Origin: Margaritifera margaritifera
Lineage: Eukaryota; Mollusca; Bivalvia; Unionida; Margaritiferidae
Assembly (NCBI GenBank): GCA_029931535.1
Contig: JAQPZY010001184.1
Coordinates: 496,001-560,000 of the forward strand
DNA: 64,000 nucleotides
Direction of reading: 5' to 3'
The position numbers and the translations under genes were made by a program. Shown here piece after piece: positions 46,490 to 58,565 of this stretch; the stretch's first letter is position 1, and every line of letters starts with the position of its first letter. The notes under the pieces were generated by a model, which saw nothing but the letters and a program-made list of their open reading frames with translations, did no database searches and had not been told where the DNA came from.

Positions 46490-46961
46490 ATGGACACCGA
46501 TAAGAGGTCAAGTTCTGTTGACCTTGTGGTTCACCAATCAAATCACAATTTAAAAATTTCTGAAAGTCACACATGTCATTCGGAGCATATCGTTACTAAC
46601 GATACCTCTCCCGAACACGAAACGCAACGTTTTACCGGATAGGCTACTAAACACGTGGACTGGGGAATTCCAATGGTCACCAAAATATTGACTTCTATAG
46701 GTATCTGTCAGAACTCCACTTAGGATTGTGGAGATCAGATTTAGTCAGATTGTCTCTGATTGCTATTGATATGTATACAACAGTATTCAATTGTACAACT
46801 GTGGGTCATTTTCAGAACAAATATGATTTCATAACAGTACTATGTCCAGTATTCGAGCACATTTCACATTTGTTAAGCGTGGGGGGAAAAGTTATAAGAG
46901 AGACTACACGTGATATTAGTCAAAAAGATGCATTTACCCACATAAAGAATTTATGATACAA

Positions 46962-47087
46962 TCACAGGAATGTTGTAAACTCCAACGTCTCATGGTTTCC
47001 ATACAAACTATGGCACATGGAGGGAAAAGTTGGAGATGACCATTGTTGTACGCAGCTATGAGACAAGCTACATTCTGGAAGTCTAAC
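46962..47087 (-). CDS. Candidate terminal exon
   Basis: On the minus strand GTGTTAGACTTCCAG (acceptor-like) is followed by 41 codons (CSLSHSCVQQWSSPTFPSMC ...) to a TGA at 46962-46964. Three cysteines and coding-like codon choice, but the pyrimidine tract is weak and no upstream exon is known. Confidence 0.2.
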   Translation of the reverse strand, partial: VRLPECSLSHSCVQQWSSPTFPSMCHSLYGNHETLEFTTFL

Positions 47088-47420
47088 ACCACTAATTCTT
47101 AAAAAGAGAGAGGACCAGTTATGTGTGTGTGTTTTGGTTCGGGTGAGGACATGAAACCCATGAGAATAACAACTGGTCTTCAGTGATTGATTAAAAATGG
47201 AGACAATATTTTTATTTGATATCATTTTTAAGCATGTGATATCTTCTTCAATATACCATCGGAATCAAATCGAAATTCAGAGAAAAATATAGAATGATTA
47301 AAGGACCTGTGAGTCAAGTTTCTCAGGCAAGTTGAAAGTGCCAATTTGACAGTGATCTTCTTCACGGAAATTTATCTCGAAAAGTCAATTCGAAGCCTCT
47401 TGATTTAATCTCAGCAGAAG

Positions 47421-47735
47421 TTATGTCAAAGGTAGCTGTCAAACATAGTATAAAGTGTCAACGGTAGCTGTCAAACATAGTATAAAGTTATGTCAAAGGT
47501 AGCTATCAAACATAGTATAAAGTGTCAACGGTAGCTGTCAAACATAGTATAAAGTTATGTCAAAGGTAGCTGTCAAACATAGTATAAAGTTATGTCAAAG
47601 GTAGCTGTCAAACATAGTATAAAGTTATTTCAAAGGTAGCTGTCAAACATAGTATAAAGTTATGTCAAAGGTAGCTGTCAAATATAGTATAAAGTTATGT
47701 CAAAGGTAGCTGTCAAACATAGTGTAAAGTGTCAA
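47421..47735. repeat. 35/32-bp minisatellite, ~9 units
   Basis: TTATGTCAAAGGTAGCTGTC then AAACATAGTATAAAG. A shorter variant (GTGTCAACGGTAGCTGTC) alternates with the long one in the first half, giving a two-unit higher-order pattern. Confidence 0.95.
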
Positions 47736-48888
47736 ACGCGACTTGTGTTCAAATTATATTTATTTATGAATTTGTTAGCATTACTGTCTGTGAGAATAGA
47801 ATTAGATGTGTTCGATCTGGATCTTAGACCAGAAACATATTTATCGATGTTATTAGTGGCCTAATTTATCGAATGGTGACCAAATACATTTTAGTTAATT
47901 CGATATTGTGGGCTTATGTAAGATGAATGCTATGGATCCAACTAACCATAAGCGGTTATCATCACCTTTCATCTACGACAGACAGAAAAAACTAAGACTT
48001 GGTGATATTTATAAATTTTCGCAAGTAGTTCAAAAGAAAATAAGACCTTTTCCAGTATACTCTTTCATGCTGATTCTATTTTTATATCAAAATAGCTGAT
48101 CATTGATCATAGTTAGTTGACTTTTTTCTTGTAAGAGAGTGTTTCAGTGTAAAAAAAAAATATGATACAAATATCATCATTTGGAACTTAGCAAGCATTT
48201 TTTTAAAAATGCTTGCTGTAAGTATGTGTAAATTTAAAACGCAAATAAACAATAATCTTTCTTTTAGAATCTATACGGTTATTTAACATTAAACACATAT
48301 TCCTCCTATCGTCCTTGCTAATCTTTAATAAATTAATTTTGATTTTTCTTCCGACCGCGTCTCTTTCTATCTGTCGTACATTTGTCATACGTTCTGCCCG
48401 CTTGCACGTTCGAGTGCTAAGATGTCCGGATATAAAGTTCTTCCCAGATTCTTCAATTTACAGGTTATGGAGTCAAGGCAGCACACTGAGTTGCTTTCAA
48501 AGGTGTTAAATTTGTAATGCCATCGATACGCTGTTTACAAACCAAAACTGTACATGCAAGGAAATGTCAAATAACACAGCTATTGACTGGCTATACTCCG
48601 TAAAAATGCTTGTGGCTTAAATAATTGTCGAATAACACAGATATCTGGACATTCGCATACAGACATTATAATAATCCCATTGGTTAAATACATATTTAAG
48701 TAAGATAAATTATGCTGATGGTACCCCAAACAAAATGCCAGTGAATGTAATATATTTTTTCACGTGCACAGTACTGAAGAACATTTAACTGTCACGAGTC
48801 CTACAGTTTTTTGTATGTCATCTTAATCAAAATTAGGGAACATTATGCATTTAAGAATAGTCGTATCCCTGAATTGCTACCTCATGTA

Positions 48889-48897
<9 letters not shown>
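47736..48897. other. Intergenic, nothing firm
   Basis: GCAAGCATTTTT/AAAAATGCTTGC (48191-48214) is a short perfect inverted repeat. No exon-like segment with borders. Confidence 0.4.
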
Positions 48898-48965
<68 letters not shown>

Positions 48966-48990
48966 AGAGAGAGATAGAGAAAGAGAGAGT
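48898..48990. repeat. (TA)n followed by GA-rich tract
   Basis: About 32 TA units, then interrupted GA/AGAGAG. Confidence 0.95.
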
Positions 48991-49654
48991 CCATTTTTTG
49001 AGATTTAGTAATATGTTTCTTCTATACAAATGTGTTGTCTTAGACATGGATCATACACTCAGAATTTTGGATGCATAATTTTATGTACATTTTATTGTAA
49101 TCGTGTGTTGGCAAATACAGACTGAAAGAAAAGAAATGTTCCCTGTTTTTAAAAAAATGACTTTGGATCGCGCCAGTTCTGGTCTACCCTATTACTTACC
49201 ACTTTGATTTTTTAAGTTTATAAGTATTGATTGCCTTGTAAGCAAACTAAGTACTAAAAATGTTTAATAGACCATGTGGTGCAAAATAGAAGTACATTGA
49301 GACTGTTTTCATCCAACTTATTTCAGATTGGGACATCAAAGTCTCAGATTTACTTTTCCATTATAACTATAAGGTTTCAGATGCATTTAAAGTACTTTCT
49401 ATCATAATGGGTCATGCTTTGTTTGAACATTTGAAGAATTATATCTGGATACCACTCAGCTGCTATAGAGTCCTATCTGCTCAACTGATAAGTAACTCTG
49501 CCCTGTATGCCACAAGCAGAGCTGATCAGTTGGCACTATATCAGAAAATACTCAGTTGCTCGAATACTATACATGTGCATAGTTTCAGAATTGTAGGATA
49601 AAGTTAACAATTCTTGTGTATATCTGCTGGACCAAAAAAAGCTTGTAAACTGGC
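48991..49654. other. Intergenic, nothing firm
   Basis: CTCAACTGAT and GATCAGTTGG (49480-49535) form a short inverted repeat. Otherwise nothing recognised. Confidence 0.4.
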
Positions 49655-51240
49655 CATAACGACCATCTTGAAAATCTTGATATCGCTATTTCACCTAAAA
49701 AAAAATAATCATATTGACATGGAATGTTCACTAAAAGATTTCTTATATCTAGTTAGTCCTACATACAAATAATACAAATCTGACATCCAACATGGCCGCC
49801 GTGGCCGCCATCTTGAAAATCTTGTTATTGCTACTTATACTACAAGGATTATCATACTGACATGGGGTTCTCACTAAAAGACTTCTTATGATTTCCTGTT
49901 GGTCCTATATGAAAATGGTGCCGATCTCACAATCAATATATACGCCATGGAGCTATCTTGAAAATCGTGATATGGCTTATTCCCCTGAATGGATGAACGT
50001 GTTAACACTGGGGTTTCCATTTAAAGTTTTTTTATGATGGGTAGTTGATCCTAAATGCAAATAGCACCGATCAGACCTCAAACATGACCAGTCATCTTAA
50101 TAATCTTATTATCGCTACTTCTTCTCTGTTGGATGGTCGTATCAAAATGGGGTTTATACAAAACAGTTTTTACCATACCTACTTGATCCTAAATAAAAAT
50201 GATAACGATAGATCGCCAATGTGGCCACCATGGTGATCGTCTTGAAAATATTGTTATCACTCCTTCTCCTAAATTGACAGTCCTAGCGACATGGGGTTTT
50301 CACTAAAAGACTTCTTATGATATGTAGTTGGTATTTTTTTTTTAAATGGTACCCTCTGACGTCCAACATGGCCGCTGGTAGCTATCTTAAAATCGTTTTA
50401 TAGTTACTTCTCCTGAACAGATGTCATATAGACATGGGGTTTACAATAAAACACTTATGTTATTTAGTTGGTCCTAAATAAAATGATACTGATCAGACCA
50501 ACATGATAGCCATGGCGGCCGTCTTGAATATTTTCTTATCACTGCTTCTCTTGAAGCCATGGTCGCATTGACATTGGGTTTTCACTAAAACACTTTTCAC
50601 TAAATGCAGTTAGTCCTAAATAAAAATGATGCATATGTGGCCTTCCAAAATGTGCAAAATCTCGTTAGAGCTACTTTCACTGAACGGAAGGCCATACGGA
50701 CATTTCTTTAATTTTTTTTTTTTAATTTTTTTTTAACCCTTTGTTTCTTGCAATGTATAGCTGTTTCTATATTAATATAATGCTGATCTAACCTCTAAAA
50801 TTGCTGTCTTGGCGGCCATCTTGAAAATCTTGATATGACTAAAGTCTATTGTCGCCTAAAATCCGGTACCAACTGTAAACTGCATAGACCCAGATCTGCT
50901 GTCGCATAATGCGCCGGCAGATCTGGGTCTATGCAGTTTGTAAGGACTAATTAGTAGTACAAACAACATAGACCCTGATCTGCATTATGCGATGGCAGAA
51001 CAGGGTCTATGTTGTTTGCATTTAGACTCGCCTTATACACGAGTATAGACAGTACTTCTAATAAACGGAATGGCCGTATCGACATGATATGTATTTTCAA
51101 AAAAAAAAAACACTAGAGCAATATGTAACTGATTCTGAAAGAAAATGCTGCACTTCTGGCCTCCAAAATGGCCCCATAGTGGCCATCTTGACGTTTTTTT
51201 TTATTACTACACCTATTGTACGAATGGCGGTATTCACATA
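49655..51240. repeat. ~140-bp degenerate tandem array, ~10 units, with CCGCCATCTTGA motifs
   Basis: Each unit carries a variant of (GGCCGCCATCTTGAAAATCT) TGATATCGCTACTTCTCCT, then GACATGGGGTTTTCACTAAAA, then TAGTTGGTCCTAAAT. CATCTTGAAAAT-like landmarks fall near 49671, 49812, 49958, 50093, 50238, 50384, 50521, 50650, 50818 and 51186. GCCGCCATCTTG matches the YY1 consensus on the opposite strand. The array continues on both sides of the MITE at 50842-51052. Confidence 0.9.
50842..51052. mobile_element. Nested-hairpin MITE, copy D, inside the ~140-bp array
   Basis: Ends CGAGTATAGACAG, the complement of CTGTCTATACTCG; the left terminus is mutated. Flanking TA at 50840-50841 and 51053-51054. Both internal hairpins are nearly intact (GACCCAGATCTGCTG / CGGCAGATCTGGGTC; GACCCTGATCTGC / GCAGAACAGGGTC). 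Removing it restores ATATGAC-TA-CTTCT, as sister units read ATATCGC-TA-CTTCT. Confidence 0.93.
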
Positions 51241-52031
51241 TTGCATATCAATAAACAAGATAACAGTCAGCACTTGTACATTTATTTCAAGGTCAGAGGT
51301 CTTGACTCAGGTATTTAGCTGTACTGGCTTGTGAACATGATAACACAAACAAGTATGAATGTGTTTTTACATACACAGTTAGTCGATATAAGAATACATT
51401 GATTGATGCCAGTTCAATAACTTTTTTCTTGTATAAAAAATAATAATCATAGATTTAACAACATGTATCTTGACATTGTCTGAGACAATAGACTTTTTCA
51501 TAGGAAGGTTTCTGACACCTGAGAAGTTCATATTTTCCAATGCAAACAGATCCGGATAAGATTGGAGAAGATTGCACCTGTTAGCTAGAGGAGCAACCCA
51601 AGACTTTAGGGAGCAGCATCTGGGGCATCGTTAATCATCAATGGCACATAGGCCCAGTTTAATTGGCTGGGTAGTGCCTGAATTTAGTGAACTGGGGAGG
51701 TTGATGAAAGGTAAGCATTAGCATGTGGTTTACTCCATACATTAATCTTCGTTCAATTGCTGATGAAAAGGTCTATTAACTTCAATGATCTTCTATCCAT
51801 GATATCGGGTTCAACGTTAAAGGTGATGACAATGAATTTTGCAATGTACAGGTATCTTGTGAACATGTTGACTCGAACGTGTAAGAAAATAAATAGTTTT
51901 CTGAATAAAATTTGGAATGTTGGAGTTTCTCAAGAATATAATACATGGCTTTAATACAATACTCAGCAGTTCAAACGAATAAGAGAATAGAACGGACTTA
52001 TCGTGTATTCCGAGACATTCTTTTCGGCCAG
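51241..52031. other. Intergenic, nothing firm
   Basis: A donor-like GAAAG/GTAAGC at 51707 lacks an open exon before it. Confidence 0.4.
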
Positions 52032-52174
52032 TGAAGCGTCAATCCCATCGAGGTGCTCTTGTTTTTAGGAATGTTCTGTTAGAGTATTGGTACAGAGTCT
52101 CACCGGTTCAAGTATCTGATCTCATTCATGTTGCACCTCTGCGAATCATTACTATGAACTATGGATCGCTTTAG
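52032..52174 (+). CDS. Candidate terminal exon, unknown protein
   Basis: After CATTCTTTTCGGCCAG (acceptor-like, 52016-52031) one frame is open for 46 codons to TAG at 52172. The peptide (KRQSHRGALVFRNVLLEYWY then RVSPVQVSDLIHVAPLRIIT) is convincingly protein-like. The frame is also open 10-15 codons upstream of the acceptor, so it might be part of an unspliced or mobile-element frame. The family is not recognised. Confidence 0.3.
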
Positions 52175-52574
52175 GGAATGTTGCTTACAAGTTGTCTACG
52201 AGGTGTCCAGTATAACAATCTGGTATTTCTAATTATTGGTTCATTCAATCTGATTGTCTGCATTCTTTCTGAACTATCTTCTTAAATTAAAAAGCACAAT
52301 ATTACGTTTTAATTTATGTTTCATGAAGCACAGAATCGAAACCTGTGAGCCTGGAGCTTTTTTCCCCCTGGTAGACCTGTACGACTTGTTTCTGGTGTTA
52401 GTGACAATATGGAGTTAAAGAAACTACGAGATCTTGCACACAATTTACCTAAATAAGACAAAACGGGTGCACAATGTACCGAGATAAGACAAAGTCTGGC
52501 ACACTGATTACCAGAAAAATGATATAGTCGCACAGGTTCCTGTTCTGTGATGAAAGAAGTTTGTATACTGAATA
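52175..52574. other. Intergenic, nothing recognised
   Basis: A+T-rich. Confidence 0.4.
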
Positions 52575-52752
52575 CAAGGCCGGATTATCCATTAGGCAAG
52601 GTGGGCAACGTGCCCAGGGCCCCCGAGGCTCAAGGGGCCCCGGACCCGGGCTTAAGGGGCCCCCGTATATTATCGTATGCTTTTCACAGGCAGTGTTTTC
52701 AACAGTACTGTTGGCTGTGCCCAGGGCCCCCAAAGACCTTAATCCGGCCCTG
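52575..52752. mobile_element. hAT-type MITE, 178 bp, perfect 8-bp target duplication
   Basis: Starts CAAGGCCGGATTA and ends TTAATCCGGCCCTG (complement CAGGGCCGGATTAA), terminal inverted repeats with one mismatch. Exact flanking repeats ACTGAATA lie at 52567-52574 and 52753-52760. The interior has GTGCCCAGGGCCCCCGAGG near one end and GTGCCCAGGGCCCCCAAAG near the other. All open frames across it belong to the element. Confidence 0.93.
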
Positions 52753-52760
52753 ACTGAATA

Positions 52761-54557
52761 TAATATAGCGAGATTCCACCCAGGTATACAAATGAATACA
52801 CAGAGGCAAGAGCACTTTGAGTAAGTTTGCAAGGCATCTTTCAAACTAGTTAATCGAATCCATTAATTTAACGTCATTTCGATCGACTAGCAAACGCACA
52901 GTTCTAAACAGATCACCGAGTTATGAATAAGTTATTCAAAGGTTTACCATCTGGATATATGGTCAAATATGCAATAAACGGCTCTTGGGAAATTGAGAAG
53001 ATGGTACATTTAGTCAGTTGTCTGCGAAGAACATTAATCCTCATCAAATAGCATTTAAATTACATAATCAGGCAAATACAAGCCAACGTTCCCCATACCA
53101 AAAAATTTTAAAAAATAAAGCAGTTTTCTGAAAATAAGTCTAACGTTTAAATTTGTCAGTAAAACAAGGCGTGCTTACATTGCAATGCATTAGTTTCTCG
53201 AAAGATTTTTTAAAATAATTTTGTATCACATTACAGAGTTATCTTTCTGAAATCCTGCTTGTGCACGATATGGTCGTAGGGGAAATTCATATGTCTTTTC
53301 AGTGTAAATGTTATAGAAAAGACTAGAAACAAAACAAAAATATATTTGATATTAGTTAGAAAGCAATAGAGTATCTTCTCAAATCAATATTTCTCTCTCA
53401 ATGAATTGTCTGGAAAGAAAAAACCTCAAGAACGTATTACCTAAAAGTTTAAGACATGCAAGGGACTCATCCATAGAGAACACAATCAAAACAGTCCCAA
53501 TGCATGCCCAAGAAGTTCTTTTTTATTTGACATTGGGCCTCCTACGTTCATGACAAGAAACATCATATCAAGCAGCTTTCCTTCCTTGGGCGATTTTATT
53601 ACAGCCAATTTAGCAACTATATTACATGGACGATAATAACATTTGCAGCAATTGGTCTGTCAGACTTGTTCTTATGGAACGCGTATGCACCCGCTACAAA
53701 CATCTGTTTAATTTCATGATTCTTGTGTACAAATGTGTCTTGGAAAACAAAATTTAAGCTCACACTCAAACTTCAATAATTTTGATTTTCCGCATCTACT
53801 TTTCACAGATTTCAAGTTTAATTTTCTAAATAATGAACCCAAGACATTGATTCCTCTACATAATTGTACAATTTTACTGATATCATGAAACCTCAGCTTC
53901 AAATTTTAGGTTTGGGTCTGGGTTCTTTTATTTTTTATTTTTTATTTCTTTCAGCAGTTTAGTAACTATGAGCATGAACGGAAACAAAAAACAACATATG
54001 TCAGTCTGTACAAAACCCTGCTGTCTGCTGATGAGCTTTTAAGAACGTTTACATAAAAGCCGTTAAGGCAAATAATGATAATTCCACAAATTTTACTTAT
54101 ATACGAATGTTTTATGAATGCGCTGATAAAAATGAACATTAACGAACGCACCAGACAAGGTTGAAAATATAATTTGGGTGCCTAATTTAATTACAAGAGT
54201 ATTGAATGCATTTTGGTGTCGAATATAATAAATCAGCTATTCCTAAGACACAATGATTTAATTTCGTGCGAGATGTACTTACTGATAATTTCTTCAAACT
54301 GTAAGGACTGGACACATGATATATTATGTAGATATATTTTACTTACTGTAATATACTTACGCTTTGTTTATATTAAACTGAATACTTCTATTTGCTTAAA
54401 ACCATAGTTTTGCTCCTTTCACCAAACAAAATGTGTAATTCTTATTTCTACATTTGAGTTCGATTCTTCCTGTTCAAATGAACAGTATCAACGTTATAGA
54501 TATTCTGCATTCAGATAAATGTAGATATTGTAAAGCAATGTGACAGAGTGGTATTTG
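52761..54557. other. Gene-poor stretch
   Basis: A+T-rich. No element termini, RT motifs or bordered exon-like segments were seen. Confidence 0.4.
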
Positions 54558-54650
54558 CAGTGGCGGCGCGACGGTTCGATTCCTTGCCTGGCGCCCAGGG
54601 GCAATTGCCACCAGGACCACCCACCCTCCACTCCCGTCGCGCCACCACTG
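54558..54650. mobile_element. hAT-type MITE, 93 bp, perfect 8-bp target duplication
   Basis: Starts CAGTGGCGGCGCGACGG and ends CCGTCGCGCCACCACTG: 17-bp terminal inverted repeats with one mismatch. Exact flanking repeats GGTATTTG lie at 54550-54557 and 54651-54658. With so little between the arms the element is almost a pure hairpin. Confidence 0.93.
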
Positions 54651-54736
54651 GGTATTTGATTTTGGCTAGTTTGGTCATAAACGAAAACGGCGCTAAAATT
54701 AAAAATACAGCTTATAATACACAGGCATGCCCACAC

Positions 54737-54748
<12 letters not shown>

Positions 54749-54806
<58 letters not shown>

Positions 54807-54809
54807 TAT

Positions 54810-54864
<55 letters not shown>

Positions 54865-54870
54865 AACAAA
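54749..54870. repeat. Compound (TA)n(GA)n microsatellite
   Basis: About 27 TA units, a short TAAATATATATACA bridge, then about 22 GA units. Confidence 0.97.
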
Positions 54871-55144
54871 GGGCTATATTGTGTCCGATTGGATCAATGA
54901 CCGAATATGTTGAATGTGTAATTAAACAGGATGATAGACAGCTTTATTAGCGCTGTACAAAAAATACAAATAAATTAAAACTATTTTTATGGGCTCAACA
55001 CTATTACAGAAAATCCCCATTTAAGTGTCACTGCAACCGGCCTTTCATAAGGGTCTTCTACTACATTATAAAGATCTATTTTAATAATAGTATTGTCGCA
55101 TTGGTTTTAATTTCTTACTTTTACATACAGTAGACGGAAAATAG

Positions 55145-55336
55145 ATGGCTTAGTGGTCGCTTAGTGGTTAGTGTGCCGGACTTGTGACCAGAAGGGTGCT
55201 TGTTTAAAATTTTGCCCAAACCGGGTTAGGTCGGCAGCCGTGGTGTGTCCCTGAGCAAGGTATTTTATTCCGAATAGCCTTGGTACGATGTAACCTTTTC
55301 TGTGTTGATGTGCCATTAAACACAACTCAATCAATC
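55145..55336 (+). mobile_element. tRNA-derived SINE, third family or divergent copy
   Basis: GGTCGCTTAGTGGTTAGTGTG is A-box-like; the B box (GCTTGTTTAAAATTTTGCCC) is degenerate. The body GTGGTGTGTCCCTGAGCAAG resembles GTGGTGTATCCTTGGGCAAT of the 21688-21871 SINE, so the two may be distant relatives. The tail is GCCATTAAACACAACTCAAT CAATC. No clear target duplication. Confidence 0.65.
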
Positions 55337-55364
55337 TTTGATACAGTTGAGATATATAACAATT

Positions 55365-55609
55365 TTGGACTAAGGTTACCCACCATCATTATTTATAAAA
55401 CTGCAATTGAGTCGTGCTGCGTTGGAATAAGGTTACCCACCATCTTTATCTATAAAACTGCAATTGAGTCGTGCTGCATTGGACTAAGTTTACACACCAT
55501 CATTATCTATAAAACTGTACTCGAGTCGTACTGCATTGGACTAAGGTTTCACACCATCAATATCTATAAAACTGCACTCGAGTCCTGCTGCATTGGACTA
55601 AGGTTACCC
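55365..55609. repeat. 57-bp minisatellite, 4.3 units, open frame kept
   Basis: TTGGACTAAGGTTACCCACC then ATCATTATCTATAAAACTGC and AATTGAGTCGTGCTGCA. 57 is 19 codons, and the plus strand stays open from 55280 to 55678 (132 codons, repeat GLRLPTIIIYKTAIESCCI). Variants such as CAATTG/CACTCG change amino acids freely, and there is no sign of selection on the peptide. The array begins just after the SINE tail. Confidence 0.93.
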
Positions 55610-55817
55610 ATATATTGCATAGATGCATTAGAAGTCCCAAGTATGTTTTTGGTGCGTTGGTGGGAAATCTTCACTTGAGACGCCTGACTTTGGACTTTAA
55701 ATTGAGAGTCATATATTTTCGGGAATACTTTCGTCATGTGACACCACTGGCGTTATGTGCAAAGAGCGTCGCTGATATACCTCCATATTCCAAATCAATG
55801 CTACAAATGTAGGTGCA

Positions 55818-55893
55818 CGTATTGATTGGGCATCTTGCATCCTATAAAAAGCTGTCGTATTGATTGGGCAACTTGCATCCTATAAAAAGCTGT
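55818..55893. repeat. 38-bp direct repeat, 2 units
   Basis: CGTATTGATTGGGCATCTTG then CATCCTATAAAAAGCTGT, twice with one change. The complement carries CCAAT. Confidence 0.9.
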
Positions 55894-56599
55894 CCTAGCG
55901 CTGCTCAAATAAATCATTTTTAAAAAATATAACAATATTACCCCTGAAAAGTTAACAGAACATGATAATATATGGAAAACCATTTCATACAATCTTGTAT
56001 GTTTGTTATATTACGGAACAAATATTTAGGTACAACACAGAAAGGGTATCCAATTGTTCCATGCAGTGGTCAAGTTATCAAGTTATCAGTAAAGACGGCA
56101 GATGCAAAGGAAATAGCTCTGTGTGTGCAATACCAATACATGCTATGCAAGATCCACTGTGGGAATCAATAGCGGACCAGTCAGCCAATAAACAGGATGT
56201 AGAGTTGTCATTAGGGAGCGAGCAGAAAGATAAAAAGTAAAGACAGAAAAGGCTTCAACCGCGGTATACCGATTAGATAAGGAGCATTAATGTATGTATC
56301 ATTACGTGTCAGTGGACTGTAGGCAACTTATGAGAGACTCCGTTTTTTTTTAAATCATACACTCTCAATGAATTTAGGTCTTACTCAGCAATTATGATGT
56401 CACTTCCTGGTTGAAAATAAAACATGGTTGTCAAGACATTTTACCTATATATTATTTTCCTGATGCAGGTGTTAAGATTACGTATAAACATAATATATTT
56501 TTGAAAAGAGCTATTTAAGTCCTTCAGGCAGGTTTTCCTTGCGAATAAATGACAGCCAAAATCAGGGATGATCTTGCAGTTTCAGTAACAAAGTAACAT
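55894..56599. other. Intergenic, nothing firm
   Basis: Two overlapping plus-strand frames (55962-56240) have no splice borders or recognisable domain. Confidence 0.4.
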
Positions 56600-56810
56600 G
56601 GCGTTTCAGTGTGTGTAGGGATGAGGGGCAGGGGCGGAGGTGGGGGGGTGGGGGGCGGAATCAAAGTAGATTATCTCTATTACCTTTGTGCTAACATACA
56701 ATTCTGTGCTTGATTTAAGTGCCTTTGGATATATCTGCAATTATAGGTATGGATAGTATTACTTGAATCCTTGCTTATTTATGTAATTAGATTTTATTAT
56801 TGTAACATAC
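56600..56810. repeat. Dispersed repeat, copy 1 (G-rich start)
   Basis: AACATGGCGTTTC, a G-rich tract, then CTTTGT-CTAACATA and AATTATAGGTATGGATA-TATT match 60336-60490 in the same orientation. Confidence 0.75.
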
Positions 56811-57057
56811 TAGTATTGGGAAATATAATTTAAGTGTGAGATCTTTCTCCGAATAGTCCATGGAAATTTAATTCCCTGGTTAAGTTTTCCCAGTTACTTC
56901 TTTTAAATTTTGTGTACCCTAGGTAAAAAATATATTGCGGAATATTTGAATGAAGATTGGAGACATTAATTATTTGAAGCTTTTAAAGGGAAAATTGACA
57001 CCAAATGTCTAAATTCATTTGTTTACCAGCTTTGGAACACAAACTATGCATGTAGTC

Positions 57058-57089
<32 letters not shown>

Positions 57090-57494
57090 AACAAATATGT
57101 CCCGATGGGTGAAATTCATTTGGAATTCTCACATTGATTGTATTTTAAATTATTTTGTAATTTCATGACTTTACCATCGCATATTAAAGTTAATTACATG
57201 ACTCATAATGGTCTATGTTTGAATATCTCCAATATGGCATCAGAATTACGTAACATGTGCCGGCACTTGGACATGGATTTTACCATATTTGTTTGAGAAT
57301 TAAAATCTTGCATATTAAACATAAACATACAAGCACTTTTTAAAAATATTTATTATTTCTTTTGATAAAGATGATCAGATAGATTATATCCATCAGAACA
57401 TCTTCAAATGTTACATCTTCATGCCTCTTTCATACATTTCTGCCTCTTCTGCTAAATGATGAACCTTTAACCTTCTTTCTTTTAGCGCATTTCT
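56811..57494. other. Intergenic; (TG)n-G run
   Basis: A TG/G run lies at 57060-57089; otherwise nothing recognised. Confidence 0.4.
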
Positions 57495-58145
57495 ACTAGC
57501 TTTACAATGGACATTTTGTTTCTTTGGGTGTGTGTGTGTGAGTGTGCATTTCTCCTTGTTTTACGATGGACATTTGTTTGCCTTTTAGTGCATTTCTACT
57601 TGCTATACAATGGACATTTGTGGGGGGGGGGGCATTTCTCCTTGCTTTACGATGGACATTTGTTTGCCTCTTTTAGTGCATTTCTCCTTGCTTTACGATG
57701 GACATTTCTTTGACTCTTTTAGTGCATTTTCCTTGCTTTACGATGGACTTTTTGTTGCCTTTTTAGTGCATTTCTCCTTGCTTTACGATGGTCATTTTGT
57801 TGCCTTTTTAGTGCATTTCTCCTTGCTTTACGATGGACATTTGTTTGACTCTTGTAGTGCATTTCTCCTTGCTTTACAATGGACATTTTGTTGACTCTAT
57901 GTGTGCATTTCTCTTTGCTTTACAACGGACATTTTGTTGACTCTATTTGTGCATTTCTCCTTGCTTTACGATGGACATTTGTTTGACTCTTTTTATGCAT
58001 TTCTCCTTGCTTTACAATGGACATCTGTTTGCCTCTTTTAGTGCATTACTCCTTGCTTTAAAATGGATATTTGTTTGCCTCCTTGCTTTACAATGGACAC
58101 TTGTTCGGTTCCTTGCATTACAATGGACATTTGTTTTGCCTCTTT
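57495..58145. repeat. ~46-bp minisatellite, ~14 units
   Basis: GCATTTCTCCTTGCTTTACG then ATGGACATTTGTTTGACTCTTTTAGT, with unit length varying 44-50 bp and some shortened units near the right end. The plus-strand frames (FSLLYDGHLF...) come from the array. Confidence 0.93.
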
Positions 58146-58565
58146 GCACTATATACTCGTCCTTTTTCAGCAAAGTTAATTGCTACCATTTTTTGCCCGC
58201 CCACCAGAAACTGGTCAAGCTTGTGCTGACCCTAATTGCTCTACCAGAGTATTATCAAGGCCCCTATTTAGAATACGTCATGATGTGTTGACAGTAGACT
58301 CCACACTCCGTGAATAAAATACGTAAGCATTGTTGATCTATTCGTATTTTTTAGTAGAAGTTTTAACTTTGTCATAAGCATAGCTTGTTGACCGGGTCTC
58401 ATTTGTGGACAATTACGTAAAGTCGTTTCATCATCCCTTCAATTATTTGAAATATATCATCTTTCATTTATTCCATTGGCCAAATTGTATGTGGTTTACA
58501 AGCAAATGAATACTTGCTGCAAAGTGTATGCTCGCTATTACAGCAGTAGACAATTGCATCCAAAA
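58146..58565. other. Intergenic, nothing recognised
   Basis: A+T-rich. Confidence 0.4.

Noticed and set aside
52449..52844. 131-codon minus-strand and 87-codon plus-strand frames
   Set aside because: They span the G+C-rich hAT MITE at 52575-52752; open only because of its composition.
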